Below, one piece after another: positions 12,601 through 23,185 of a DNA stretch of 64,000 nucleotides (the stretch's first letter is position 1; each line of letters starts with the position of its first letter). Origin of the DNA: Omphalotus guepiniiformis. Its lineage: Eukaryota; Basidiomycota; Agaricomycetes; Agaricales; Omphalotaceae. Under the pieces are notes generated by a model. The model was not told the origin of the DNA and ran no database searches. It saw only the letters and a program-made list of their open reading frames with translations. The stretch spans positions 1 through 64,000 of the forward strand of contig JAQOOI010000074.1 of assembly GCA_028554645.1 (NCBI GenBank), read 5' to 3'. A program made the translations under genes and the position numbers.

Positions 12601-14272
12601 TGGTTGTCTTGTATTTTCCTGGTAAATAGATGAAATCATTGGATCAATATCACTTACGGCCAATGGACAAGTGCATGATGAGAGATAGTATAAAAAGATC
12701 CAAATAGAAGACAAGCAGACATGATGGACAGATGATGGATGGAGACAGTGAGGGTGAAAGGAACGGGTAGACGTTTCCGGTGGCAAACCTTACCTGAATT
12801 AGACGCTACCTCATGTATTGAATCTGATTGCTGTGTCCACTCGGCACTGGATTGTCTCGCGTTGGTACCACAGCTTTTCGCATGGTCTTCAACGACGAAC
12901 AGGTCGGTGGGCGGTTGTGATGATCGCTCGAGCACTGGACCCACACTACCGCTATTGTGGGACTGAGCACCATCGCATCGATCCATCAAAGCTTTTCTAT
13001 GTGAGAGCGAAGTACTTGGGTCCGATGATGCGTGTATCTATAGCATTTATATTAGAAATGTGATGAATGCAGACAGACGAAAGGATCGAGTGTAGAACGA
13101 CTTATGGGCATAACGACTCTGTTGACCTTCCCTTTTGAATTCCGAACATCAATCTCATCTCCGACCTCCCCGGGCAGCTCATTTGTTGGGCTCGGTTCCT
13201 TTCCGCGATGCGCTCGTGCACCCAAGGTAGGCAATGTGTGTCGGTCACGAGAAGGCGAGGAAACAGACATTTCCCAACGAGGAGGGGAAGATGGCGGAAG
13301 CGGCGAGGTAGATGTACCGACAGACAACTGACTCGTCGAATGATGACCTGTCTGGGGATACGAAGACAGTACTTCCGATGCCTGTACGGCCTTACTGCAT
13401 TTTTGTAAAGCAGAAAAACGTTTAGGTATAGGACTGTAATCAATTTCATCATCGTCCTGCCAACGACCTCTCTCTGAAGATTCTTGAAAGAAAGTGCGAC
13501 GAGGATACGGGGAGCACTTTGATGGAGAAAAGAAGTTCGTTTTCGGGGAACCACCTCGATCGAGATGAGAGTGCGGCACAGTAGAACTTTCATAAGGGAG
13601 TTCATCATGATGTGTCAGGGAACGCTGGGTATAGTGAGAGCGATAGTATTGATGACTACGATGAGGGTGCTTGTATTGGTACCTGTCATCGTTGCCAACG
13701 GAATGGCCCCACTCGTCATGTCCTTCGTCCGACAGACGTACATGGTACTCGAAACGCTCGATGGAAGGCGATACGGATGGTGACCATGAACCATAAGTAG
13801 GTGAGTCCATGGTATCAGACGAACCAACGGAATCGTGCCGACTCCTTAACATAGGTGGCAAGTTGAGCTCGCGCCTCGGCGATAAAGAATATCTGGGTTC
13901 TGAATAGCGACAGTAATCTGAATGCATCTCCAAAGACCCGTCAGGGGATACAGTACGCGGTGAATGTAACGGCGGCAATTCAAAGACATCCTTTGGGCCG
14001 AACAAAGACCTAAAGCTCGGCAGTTGAAGACGCGTCTGATCTTCACCTCTTTCCTTTTCCTGGGACCTAACAGAGTAATCCGTTGGTATGGAATCAACGC
14101 GTTTCCTTCCCGAACCCATACGCGGACTGCTGTCTAAGTATATGCGCGGCTGCTGCTGCCATGGGTATTCCTGCTGACGGAACGGTGAGGTCGACGGGGG
14201 GGAAGATGAAGGCGGGGACGAGGATTCATAACTATATCTTCCTGTCCTTGACATGGATGGATATACCGACAT
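9667..14272 (-). CDS. Large Ser/Lys-rich, probably nuclear protein of unknown function (about 1,430 aa)
   Basis: Two long open frames (14272-13115 and 12618-9923) join into one gene. Exons: 14272 to about 13115, 13037-12794, 12618-9923, 9864-9667. The second junction (phase 1, GTAAGG donor at 12793, CAG acceptor at 12619) and the last (donor 9922, acceptor 9865) close cleanly. The first needs a weaker GT near 13114 or 13117. The start is the ATG at 14272 (MSVYPSMSRTGRY). The first 400 residues are Ser/Pro-rich. The middle is disordered, with acidic SDSESES and basic KKRAS/KSKSRSKTRARS stretches that look like nuclear localisation signals. The last 150 residues contain an apparently folded helical part (ARTLYNAIMENKSRRVELDGL) and end in KTYKQYYWKPLGKVSRWEPEDEL-like sequence. 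No family is recognised. It could be a chromatin or repair factor. ACGCGT in the promoter hints at S-phase expression. Confidence 0.75.
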
Positions 14273-14950
14273 GGAAGTAAGTGACAAGATGAATTCTACA
14301 CGTGATGCTCCTCCCAACAGAATTCAATCAACGCGCTTTCATTCGCCGCTTAAAACGGGACGCGTTGCCTGACGCGCAGGATCACGTGCATGACATAGCG
14401 CGTCAAAACGATCTTCTGCAGCGTGTGCAAAACATATTAGTGAGCATGCCTAAATGACCCTATACTGTAGACCTGATGGATCCTGGTCACCGAGTCAGAA
14501 GCGGAGAAGACTAGAGGACTGAGTTCGAGGTGAGCCTTTCTGCGTCCTCTATAACTTGCATCTTTTGTTACTGAACTACACGATAAGAAGATAAGAAATG
14601 CTGGCACGCACTCTTGACATCGGGTTCAAGAAAACTTAGAAATCAAGGGAACGCAGACTCGAGGACCGCAGACTCAAGGACCGATAATAGGACCGACAAT
14701 AGGACTCCGAGTAGATGCACAAGTGATGTAAGCTCGACATTGAATAGAAACCGGTACGTTCATCTTCTGTATCTGCTGATTCTTCCGAACAAGCAAGTTC
14801 CGTGCTCTTCGAGCTTCACTCTCGAAATGAGCAAGATATATGCAACAACAAACCGTGTACGTAAATTCAGTTTTTCTCTAATTCTTGTTTTTGATATCGA
14901 CCTAAGAGTCTCATATCATTACGAAGAGCACCTCCCTTGCTGCTTTCCCT
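14273..14950. promoter_or_regulatory. Divergent promoter region with ACGCGT and CACGTG motifs
   Basis: Intergenic region between the large minus-strand gene and the plus-strand membrane protein. It contains a perfect MluI cell-cycle box ACGCGT at 14360-14365, related CGCG-core sites around it (for example GACGCGC shortly downstream) and a CACGTG E-box near 14382. In fungi, ACGCGT is the binding site of MBF-type (Mbp1/Swi6) complexes. Function here is inferred from the motif only. Confidence 0.45.
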
Positions 14951-16277
14951 ATGTCTTCATCTAGCTTCCCGATTGATGAAGCTCAGCTTGCAAGCGTGAT
15001 CGCGGAAGCCATTTTCTATGGGTGCGTCAATTCTTCTACTCAAAAACATTATAACTGAACGCGGACTCCATGCATTCAGTAAGCCTTTCGGTAGTTCACC
15101 GCAATATTTCTTAAGCACCACGGTTCCGCAGGCTTCTACCTCTCCACGTTCTTCTCTTGCATCTGCGTCCTCGTTTTCAAAGACGGTCGCCTCAAACGAT
15201 GGCACGAAATTCACTTCCACATGATCTTCGCAGCTGTGTGGATGTTGTTCTTCGCTACATTGGATTTAGCTTGCGGCATCAGACTCAACATGCGAGCATT
15301 CCTCACCCTTCGAGGTGACACGGTCGCAGATTTTGCCAACTTGTCGTATTGGGTCAATATCTTGAAGCTTGTGACGTTCGTCGCGCAAGTGTTCATGGGT
15401 GATACGATACTGGTGAGTGAGCATCTTTTGACAAGTGACCAGTTACCAATGCGCCTGACTTCTGATGCACAGCTGTATCGGTGTTGGATAGTCTACGGCC
15501 GGAATTATTGGGTGATCGCCATTCCTACCCTTATGATGCTAGCAGAGACTGGTACGTCCGTAATATTCACTGACTAATAGTATCACCTCAAAACAACACT
15601 AACTATGATCTCATATTGTAGTCTGCGGGTGTATCGCGATATATCTCGAAACAACTATCGGAAACCAACACGTGCTGTTAACTTCGAACAAGTTTGCACC
15701 CTACGTATTAGCCATGAGCATACTCACCGTCACTATGAACATTATTACCACCTGTACGTGCCAATCAAATAACCCTCACTCTCCAGTCGTAACTCACGTC
15801 CGTCTCGCATCCTATCGTAGCTCTAATCATTGCACGCATTTGGTCAATTCTCTCTTTTTTTAAACAGCTGTCTCCAGATAGAACCAAGAGTCCTCTCTAC
15901 AACTCAATGAGAATCCTTCTTGACTCTGGTCTTATATACACCGCTACCGCAATCATTGTTTTGGGAACGTATGTTACTTCAAATAACGCAGCCTACCTTA
16001 CTTCAGATTGCGTGAGTTGTGTCACCTTGATCTCAGCATTCCAACGCCGTTTTAAACGAGTTCTTGTGGCGTTTTCAGATGATCCAGATAATTGCAAGTA
16101 CCCAGCCCCCTCGACAATCCGAGTATACATAAGACCAACTATTTGTTTCAGGGAATCACATTCAACCTCATCATCATAAGGGTAGGCCGCGGAACAGCGA
16201 CGCTTCCTCAAGTCCAAGACCTCCAAACATCGAATTTGGCTTTCGCTTCCTTCTCCACATCCACAAACAGAGCATGA
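14951..16277 (+). CDS. Seven-helix integral membrane protein (basidiomycete family of unknown function)
   Basis: Multi-exon gene encoding about 300 aa with seven hydrophobic segments: LSTFFFCICVLVF, HMIFAAVWMLFFATLDLA, VNILKLVTFVAQVFMG, WVIAIPTLMMLAETV, YVLAMSILTVTMNIITT, GLIYTATAIIVLGTYV and IGITFNLIIIRVG. Start ATG at 14951, stop at 16275-16277. Exon junctions at 15412 (GTGAGT), after LAET (GTACGT), after NIITT (GTACGT) and after SDC (GTGAGT) all close in frame. The intron 16094-16151 has a GCAAGT donor (GC-AG type). The first intron (15021-15131, 111 nt) does not close in frame as a simple GT-AG intron but does as a nested twin intron. The architecture matches a large Agaricomycete family of plasma-membrane-like proteins with no assigned role. 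If the first intron is not spliced as proposed, this is a pseudogene. Confidence 0.75.
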
Positions 16278-16717
16278 CGCTACATGACACTATCGCTATA
16301 CATCGAAGACGCCCTGATGGTATGGTACGTTGGTACTCCACGCATTTCGTTCGGCGCATAATAATACCGCATATGCTGCTGTCGCCGGACTTGACTGTGG
16401 AGGGTGGCCTTGAGCGAGGGCTAAGGAATGTTTCGGCTAAGGACTGAGTTCTGTGAATATGCTACTGTCCACGACGTTACCCTAACCTACAACCTCTACT
16501 TTCTCTGTGCGTGCGTCTAAGTGCCTCCCCTGCCCGCTTTAGCAGGCCCCCCGCTCCTTGCTAAAGCAAGGGCGTAAACACTTTGGATGGGTACCATGCT
16601 GTGTTGACACCACAAGCTATCTTACACGTACACCAAATTAGATTATTATACATGTACCTTACACACCTATCTGATACTAATGCAGATATAGAGTATCTTC
16701 ACTGATGTTCCAACTAA
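16278..16717. other. Intergenic, small hairpin at about 16540-16571
   Basis: No gene. A 9-bp perfect inverted repeat (GCTTTAGCA / TGCTAAAGC) with a C/G-rich loop lies between two convergent genes and could act in 3'-end formation or be a mobile-element footprint. Confidence 0.35.
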
Positions 16718-19700
16718 CTACAAAGAGAGCCATCGCCGATAAAGCGCTTCAGCCAGAGGGATTGCTCCAGTCATAACATATATCAGAGAAAGATTATATG
16801 CTGCTTCTCTCGAAAGATTCCCGGTCTACAAACAACACATTCTTCATTAGCAACACAAAAGGAATGGTCGTCATATAACCTACGCACTTTAGACGGGTCA
16901 CTCTCAGCAAGCTCCAGAACTCGTTCATAATGCTTGACCGCATGCGAGTGTAAACCTACATTCGGGCGGACACGAAAAGATGGCACGGGCGTCAGCACAT
17001 GCGGGCAAGATTGAAGCGATGAAACAATCAACAATCAACGAAGAAGCGACCTACCAAGCTGATGAAACGTTCTCCCAAAGTTATACTCCACCTCACTCAA
17101 ACGTTCGGGCTCAGAACCTCGTAGAACGCGATATCGAGACAAAAACGCCATACCCTTTATGAAAGTTGAATTAGCTTATAGTTAGACATATCAAGCCAGG
17201 CTGCTTGAAGAATGAACGTCAGGACTCACCTGTGCTATAAGATGATGTCGATTGTCTGATTGACGCTGCATTGCACGGCCAATGGATGCGATGGCAAGCG
17301 ATAAGCAGATCATGGGGTCGTCGGGGCAGTAGTCGTATGCATGGAGCAGATAAACTGATCAATAGATTCAAAATCATTACCCCTCAATGAATGAATGATA
17401 GAAGAAAGCCTACATATTGCACTTTGATAACTCTTCGCCGCCACACACATCTGCCCATACATCGCAACAAGTAATGGGTTATTCTTGGTTGGCAGAACAA
17501 CTTTCTTATTTGACGTTTCATTGTTGCCATCTGCTACCACCTCCCCAGCTTCAGAATCATCATCAGCCATATCATCGGCCGCATCTTTGTCCTTCTTCCC
17601 TGCAGCTACAGGCGCATACCTCTTAGTAATCGAATTCCACTTCAGTGTTTCGGGATTCTTAACAGCGGCGTCACTAAGTCTCATCTCACGCAGCAAGAAC
17701 TTTTGAAGCGTGGATGTGATGAAGCAATCCGTGGGCCGCAGACCACTTGAAAGCGATGACATGAGCAGTCGGTACATCTCATTGTTGAACTGGTTGGAAG
17801 ATATTAGTTTACGGCATTGTTCGACTACTACTGAGTAGTGCTGGCTTGAGATCGCACAAGCTGAATCGGAAACGTCAGGGTGCGTACTCAAAGATGGTGA
17901 GGTGGAAACTGACCAATCAGCGCCAATCGAATCGAGACCTGGTATTCGGAGGCAGTATACGCATTCGACATTAATATGTGCCGTAGAACTTCATCGGCAA
18001 CATCGTGTTGACTCCGCTGCACGAGGATAAAACAATACTGGGATAGCACTTTAACTACCAAGCATGGCGAAGAACCGCGGAAACCTCCTACCTGAATAAT
18101 CAGGTGTAACCAGTCTTTGAACGAGATTCCACGGAAGATCTCTACACCATCAGCTTTGGCTGACTTTCGAGGCACTTTTTCATTATCTAAGTGAGGAATC
18201 GGTGTGAGACTTATTGAATACATATTAGTTCCTTTGTACTCACGAAGGTCAAGCTGCAGTCTGGAAGCCATTCGGTCCTCATCTGCTTCTTGATCTTTAG
18301 GCTTTCTGACAGTCCGCGTTTTCTTGGGGAACATTCCTCGGAAAGGATTGTTCTACAGCAATACAATGATCAATCTAGCGAAGTGATGCCACAGAGAACT
18401 CACCCTCCCTGCCAAAAATAGATTCCTAGTCTCCCTAAATGTATCAACCAATTTCTCAGCCTCAAGCATCCACTCTTTCTCGTATGGGCCTTCAGGTCCT
18501 CCTGTCTCGTCTTCCATCAGCTTCTGTATAACCTCCGAACCCTCTCGTACGGCAGTAGACGCCGCCTCTCGCTCTGCCATCATGGGCTCCCAAATTTCCT
18601 TCAATCTTTTGTATCCCCTCTTGACTTCTTTCTCCTTCTCCGCTTCTAATTCCTTCAACTGAGCTTGTGTGAGACGATTTTGAGGTCGAGACCCTGCCTT
18701 ATTTTTACTCGGGCGCTCCTCGGCGAATAGGGAACTAGAAGGAGCAGCGGTGTTTGCAGAATTAGTTTGAAAAGGATCTTTGGCCCGTCTTCTACGGGAG
18801 TCAATGACTGGCGGTGCATAAGTGGGAGCTGCCATTATACTTGAAAAGATGCGAAGCTCACCCTGATAGACCAGGTCGAGGGCTTTCCTAGGTTCATTCA
18901 GAATTTCATAGACCTCAGCCAGCTTCATCTTGGCTTCATTGTTGGTCGGATCGGCCAATTTCACTGAGAAGGCTTCAGCACAGGAGGATAAAAGAAACAG
19001 ATATTCTCACCGTGTTCATATATTTCTGCCGCTTCCCTAAGTTCATCAAGCATTCGCAAACAGGAAGCAGTCTGTAGCAGAATATATACACTGCTAGTAC
19101 TGTGAAGAAAATCAGAACTGCAGAACTATCAGCCAGAAAAGACATACACTGGCATCTCCACCCAGGACCTCATATACAGGCCGAGCTTCAGCATACATTC
19201 CTCGTTCATAATACGCATCTGCAATCTCAACGAAGAGCGCTGCGTAATCTAGGACGTCTTGCGCGAGAACGACATTCGCATGTATCTGGAAAGTAATATT
19301 TTCAACATGTGCCAATGAGGAGGACAGACACACGTATAATACCCTCGTCAATGTCGCCCATTTTAATCCTAGCAATTGCAAGCCGATGTCGTGAATTGAT
19401 ATCCAACGGGTGGTTTCCTGAGCCTATATCTCCGCTGGCAGTGACAGCGAGAAGAGCAGCATCCTTTCCCGCGGCGGCAGCTGCTCGCCTAGAGGTATCC
19501 ATCCCTTCTTGATCAAACTCTCTGTCATCGTCAAACAGATCCCAATATTTTTGGTCTGCTCGTCCTTGCAGCCATCTAGTGCCCGCCTTGATAACCTCGA
19601 CTGCCTTATCGTATTCATCAAGCGTATTATAGAGATCCGCGAGGACGAGAATGTCCAATATAGAAAATCCGCCTCCAGGTACATCGTTACTAGAAGTTCC

Positions 19701-20871
19701 CATACCAGGGGGTCCAGAGAGAGGGCCTTGGCCACTTGGAAAGCGGGAACGATAGTAATCGAAAGCATTTTGAAAAAGGGTGGCACAAGTAGTCAGATCT
19801 CCAAGTTCGATGAGAATGGGGCGAAGCTCAGACAAAACTGTGAGATCGTGCGGGATACGTTTTAAAATGGCAAGGAACGAATGTCGGGCCTAGAAGTTCA
19901 CATGAGCAGGAAAACACCAGAAAAACAAGAAGAATGTTTCACTATACGCAGATCCCCGATCTCTTTCGCTAAAGAAGCTCGATCCCATAGAGCATCGACG
20001 TTAGAGGGATCCAAACTAGATACATTACGATAGCAGTATAGAGCTTGTTGATGATAACCAAGGTCCCTTATCAATGCTGTCAGAAACGATATATGACAAT
20101 TATAATAAACTCACCTTGACTGTCTCGCAAGTCGATCCCATTCTTCCGCATCATGTTGTAGATGTGCAGCCATGATACGAAGTTGCAGAGCTCTGTCAGT
20201 TTCCTTCATGTCCTCGTAGCACTGAGCTAGCACGGACCAGGCTGGCGCTGCTCGAGGTTCGATTCGTATGACTTCTTGCATGATTTTAATTGTAGCTGGG
20301 AGATCATTGTCGACGAAGGCTTGATTACCGTCACCAATCAGGGCACGAACTTGCTGTGAAAGAGCAGGGCCAACCGCGCGCTTTCTCGGGGCAAAAATGA
20401 GCCTTTCGCTGCTCGACATATTGGAACAATCAAAACGCACGCCTTTTCGTCTTCGACCAATTCCAGATGCTGCGCGCAAATCATCCTTGAAGGCTTCTTC
20501 TTGCTCTTCAATATTTATGTCCCAGTCTTTCGCTAACGAAGGATCGTTCCGTAGTCTGATATTCTGAACAAGGCGGCTTATGAATTTGTTCAGCATACTT
20601 CTCAAGAAAAAGTTAATGTTAACGCACTCGAAATCTCCTTCGATTTCCTTCTCCGCTACTACTTCCCCGCTATCCTCGTCCTCAGCTTCATCGCTATCTC
20701 CCATTTCTTCTTCTTCTTCTTCTTCTTCACCGCTATCGGATTCAGATTCATCAGTACTTTCGTCGATATCTGCATCGGCATAAGATAAGTCAGCAAGACA
20801 AGTCAACGCGACTTCGCACCAAAATCATCTTCTCTTTCATCTTCGAGTAGTTCGCGAACATTTTCCGACAT
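16718..20871 (-). CDS. TFC4: TFIIIC subunit with TPR repeats (tau131/Tfc4, GTF3C3-like)
   Basis: Subunit of transcription factor IIIC, which binds the A box region of tRNA genes and recruits TFIIIB for RNA polymerase III. About 1,100 aa from roughly 15 exons. Start ATG at 20871 (MSENVRELLEDE), then an acidic N-terminus (ESDSGEEEEEEEE), then the conserved AKDWDINIEEQEEAF and RRRKGVRFDCSNMSSSERL blocks, and TPR units (ALIGDGNQAF, ATIKIMQEVIRIEPRAAPAWSVLAQCYEDM, LRPILIELGDLTTCATLFQNAF, FVEIADAYYERGMYAEARPVYEVLGGD, REAAEIYEHVKLADPTNNEAKMKLAEVYEIL). The C-terminal block (GMAFLSRYRVLRGSEPERL, LHSHAVKHYERVLELAE, REAAYNLSLIYV, ALYRRWLSL) ends at the stop at 16718. One junction near 19157-19107 is awkward: keeping SSVYILLQTASCLRML in frame needs one base less at the donor. 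The in-frame canonical alternative removes part of a TPR helix. Confidence 0.92.
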
Positions 20872-22193
20872 CCTGACAGCAATCGGTATAGTATGGTGTT
20901 TTCTAAATTGGATAATTAGATTAGAACAGAAAAGATTCCAGTGCTCGCACATTCAACGAGATTCAACAACACGAGAAGAAGATTTAGCGATAGTTTGGTA
21001 ATCTCTCTCTCTCTTAACGTACAAACCACCTGTGCAAGAATTTTCTTTTGAGATCTTGCGCAATATTCGTACGAGAAACAGGCATACATTGACTTTAGTT
21101 TGATGGCTGTAGCGTGTGAAACGAAGCCAAAGCTGTCGCATGCGATCACGTGGTAGCTTTCTCTTGTTTCACCGATCACTGTTTCAGTGATATTGGCCCA
21201 CGACCTTTCCACCGCCAGGACATGTATGTAACGAGGACTGTAGATGAATGATATTATCGAATGTAGATGATAAACTCATCTTGCTCTGCCTTGGGTTGCT
21301 CTGGTCTTGAGTAGCGGCGGCTCTCAGAGCTTCGCCCGAATCTGTCAAGTTATCTGCAATTCGCTTGTTTCGCCCATATCCATCAGCGATTAAAAACTTA
21401 GTGTTGAAACACGGACGAGTCCAGTACGGTTCAGGCAGGCATCTTCAACGTTTCCCCCTCAGCGCTTCGAGGATTTACTTTGACAGCCACCGATAGGAGC
21501 TTTTGGAACAGTGCGATGGTCGGTGCAAGGTTCTTTCACAGCAGTGCACGCTTCGAGCCTCCTTCCACTAGTGTGACTTGAAAGGGGCCAGGGTCGTGCT
21601 TGAAGCTGGAGCAACAAATTTCAATCATAAAAGTGTCAAAAATTCTGTTCGCGACTGCACAGTGCAGTCTAGGCTTCTCTTTGCCTGCTATTTTATTTGA
21701 CCACTGTTATAATTTATTTGAAGATGATGCATGTGCTATTGTTACTTGAGTCTTGTGCCACTATCCAGCATTAGCCAGCATCGTCCTGGCGTGGTTGCGG
21801 GTCCTCACAAGGACATGGACGGGTCTCCCGTCGACAATGGGTGTCTCCGGTCGACACCCATTGTCGACCTGCAGCGAAATGATAGTGAATTTCAGCAAAC
21901 GTGGCGACGTTGCGTATGTATGAATGCAGTAACTGTATGCAGTAACCATCGACTCAAGAATCTAAGACGCTGCTTGAACGTGATTTCAGAATGCTCTCAC
22001 AAATTCATATTTACCTCGAGGGCAATGCCAAGGCGTGTATCAGCGTGTATCATGTGTGGCAGTAACAGGGCAGTAACTTACCATCTACCCTCGATTTCCC
22101 AAATCTTGCGGGTTTCCTATAGTCTATCTCGAGGGCGGTGCTGTAATGTTATTTCTTAAATGCTTGCTTGCTCCACTGAATGTAGGCAAAGTG
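20872..22193. other. Intergenic stretch, no gene recognised
   Basis: Promoter side of the TFIIIC gene and about 1 kb of sequence with only short open frames. The only notable structure is the inverted repeat at 21830-21868. Confidence 0.45.
21830..21868. repeat. Perfect 16-bp inverted repeat with 7-nt loop
   Basis: The arm GTCGACAATGGGTGTC (21830-21845) is exactly the reverse complement of 21853-21868, separated by 7 bases. It could form a strong hairpin. No known element boundary is associated with it. Confidence 0.9.
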
Positions 22194-23176
22194 TGTAACA
22201 CCCGACCCTTAGGATCTACTGCAACCGAAATTTGGCTATAAGATCCTTCGATACAAAGACCAGTCTGAAGACCTGACGACAGCAGCACTCGAACTAAAAA
22301 AAGACCATGCAAAGTGGTATATATGTGAGCAAGGTTCCGTTTTATTCCAAATGTATTTGTACAAAAGCTTTTCTTCTTCCGACTACTCGATGCTCCTGGA
22401 GGTGTGCAAAACAACGAAAGCAAATAATCAAAAGCGCGAAGAAAGGAGTCCGACGAGAAAGCCGCCTGTAGGTACAAATAATTATGTAGTACATTACAAA
22501 GTGGTTGGAAAAGTAAGGTATAACTAGAAAATAAATGCGGCGAATGATATGGTAGTACAGCGTCCACGGTCCAAATTTGTGGGGATGCTCTATGGTATGA
22601 TAATGTATATGCAGTATAACCAGAGTCCGTATAGAGTCCGAAAGAGTCCAGTAATAGTCCAATAGTGTACGGAGTGTCCAAAGAGTGTCCAAAGAGTCCA
22701 ACAAAGAGTCCAAGTGATGTCCAGTTTTCGAAACAAGTCCAAAGTCATCACAAAACATCGTACGCGAGCATGAAGAAAATCGTCAAGGAGCGTGAGTAGT
22801 ATGCGAATCGGAAAACAGAAGATTAACCAGAGGGAATATTCCCTGGGGAAATAAGAGAAAAAAAATCTGAAAGCAGGATATTAAGAAAAATCGTCAATAG
22901 TCATTAAAGGGTTGTCCCCGGAGTCGATAATTATAAGGCGAAAGAGGTCCAATAAGTTAGACGAGCAAGCGTCGAGTAAGCAAATATGTCCAAAAGAATG
23001 TGGGCGAACCAAAGTCCCACAGATGCGAGGCCCGCCAACACGCGATGAAAGTGAAGACGAAGCGAAGACAGCGAGACAAAAATGAAGCAAGGGTCCGGTC
23101 CTATAAGTCCAATGGTAAAAAAAAGTCCAGATCCGCATAGTCCATGACAATAAGTAGTCCGTGAGGCGGGTGTACG
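22194..23176 (+). mobile_element. Probable degraded solo LTR (Gypsy-like)
   Basis: The segment begins TGTAACACCCG at 22194 and ends near 23176 in CGGGTGTAC, a near inverted copy of the beginning. This TG..CA-type inverted end pair is characteristic of LTRs. The interior has no coding potential and is filled with short degenerate repeats of AGTCC/GTCCA (about 22620-23150). No internal retrotransposon genes are next to it and no clear 5-bp target duplication is seen (AAGTG before the left end, GATGG after the right), so it would be an old solo LTR. The assignment rests on ends and composition only. Confidence 0.42.
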
Positions 23177-23185
23177 ATGGAGAGG

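Noticed and set aside
13052..14317. Separate 421-residue gene
   Set aside because: The open frame begins at a non-ATG codon and its 3' end runs into a probable intron. Joined to the downstream exons it gives one 1,431-residue protein.
22124..22758. Overlapping minus-strand open frames of 138-185 codons
   Set aside because: They lie inside the AGTCC-repeat-rich LTR-like segment and translate to low-complexity Tyr/Ser/Leu sequence.
22620..23150. CRISPR-like array of short AGTCC repeats
   Set aside because: Repeats are only 5-7 bases, irregularly spaced and degenerate, in a eukaryotic genome; better explained as LTR-internal simple sequence.
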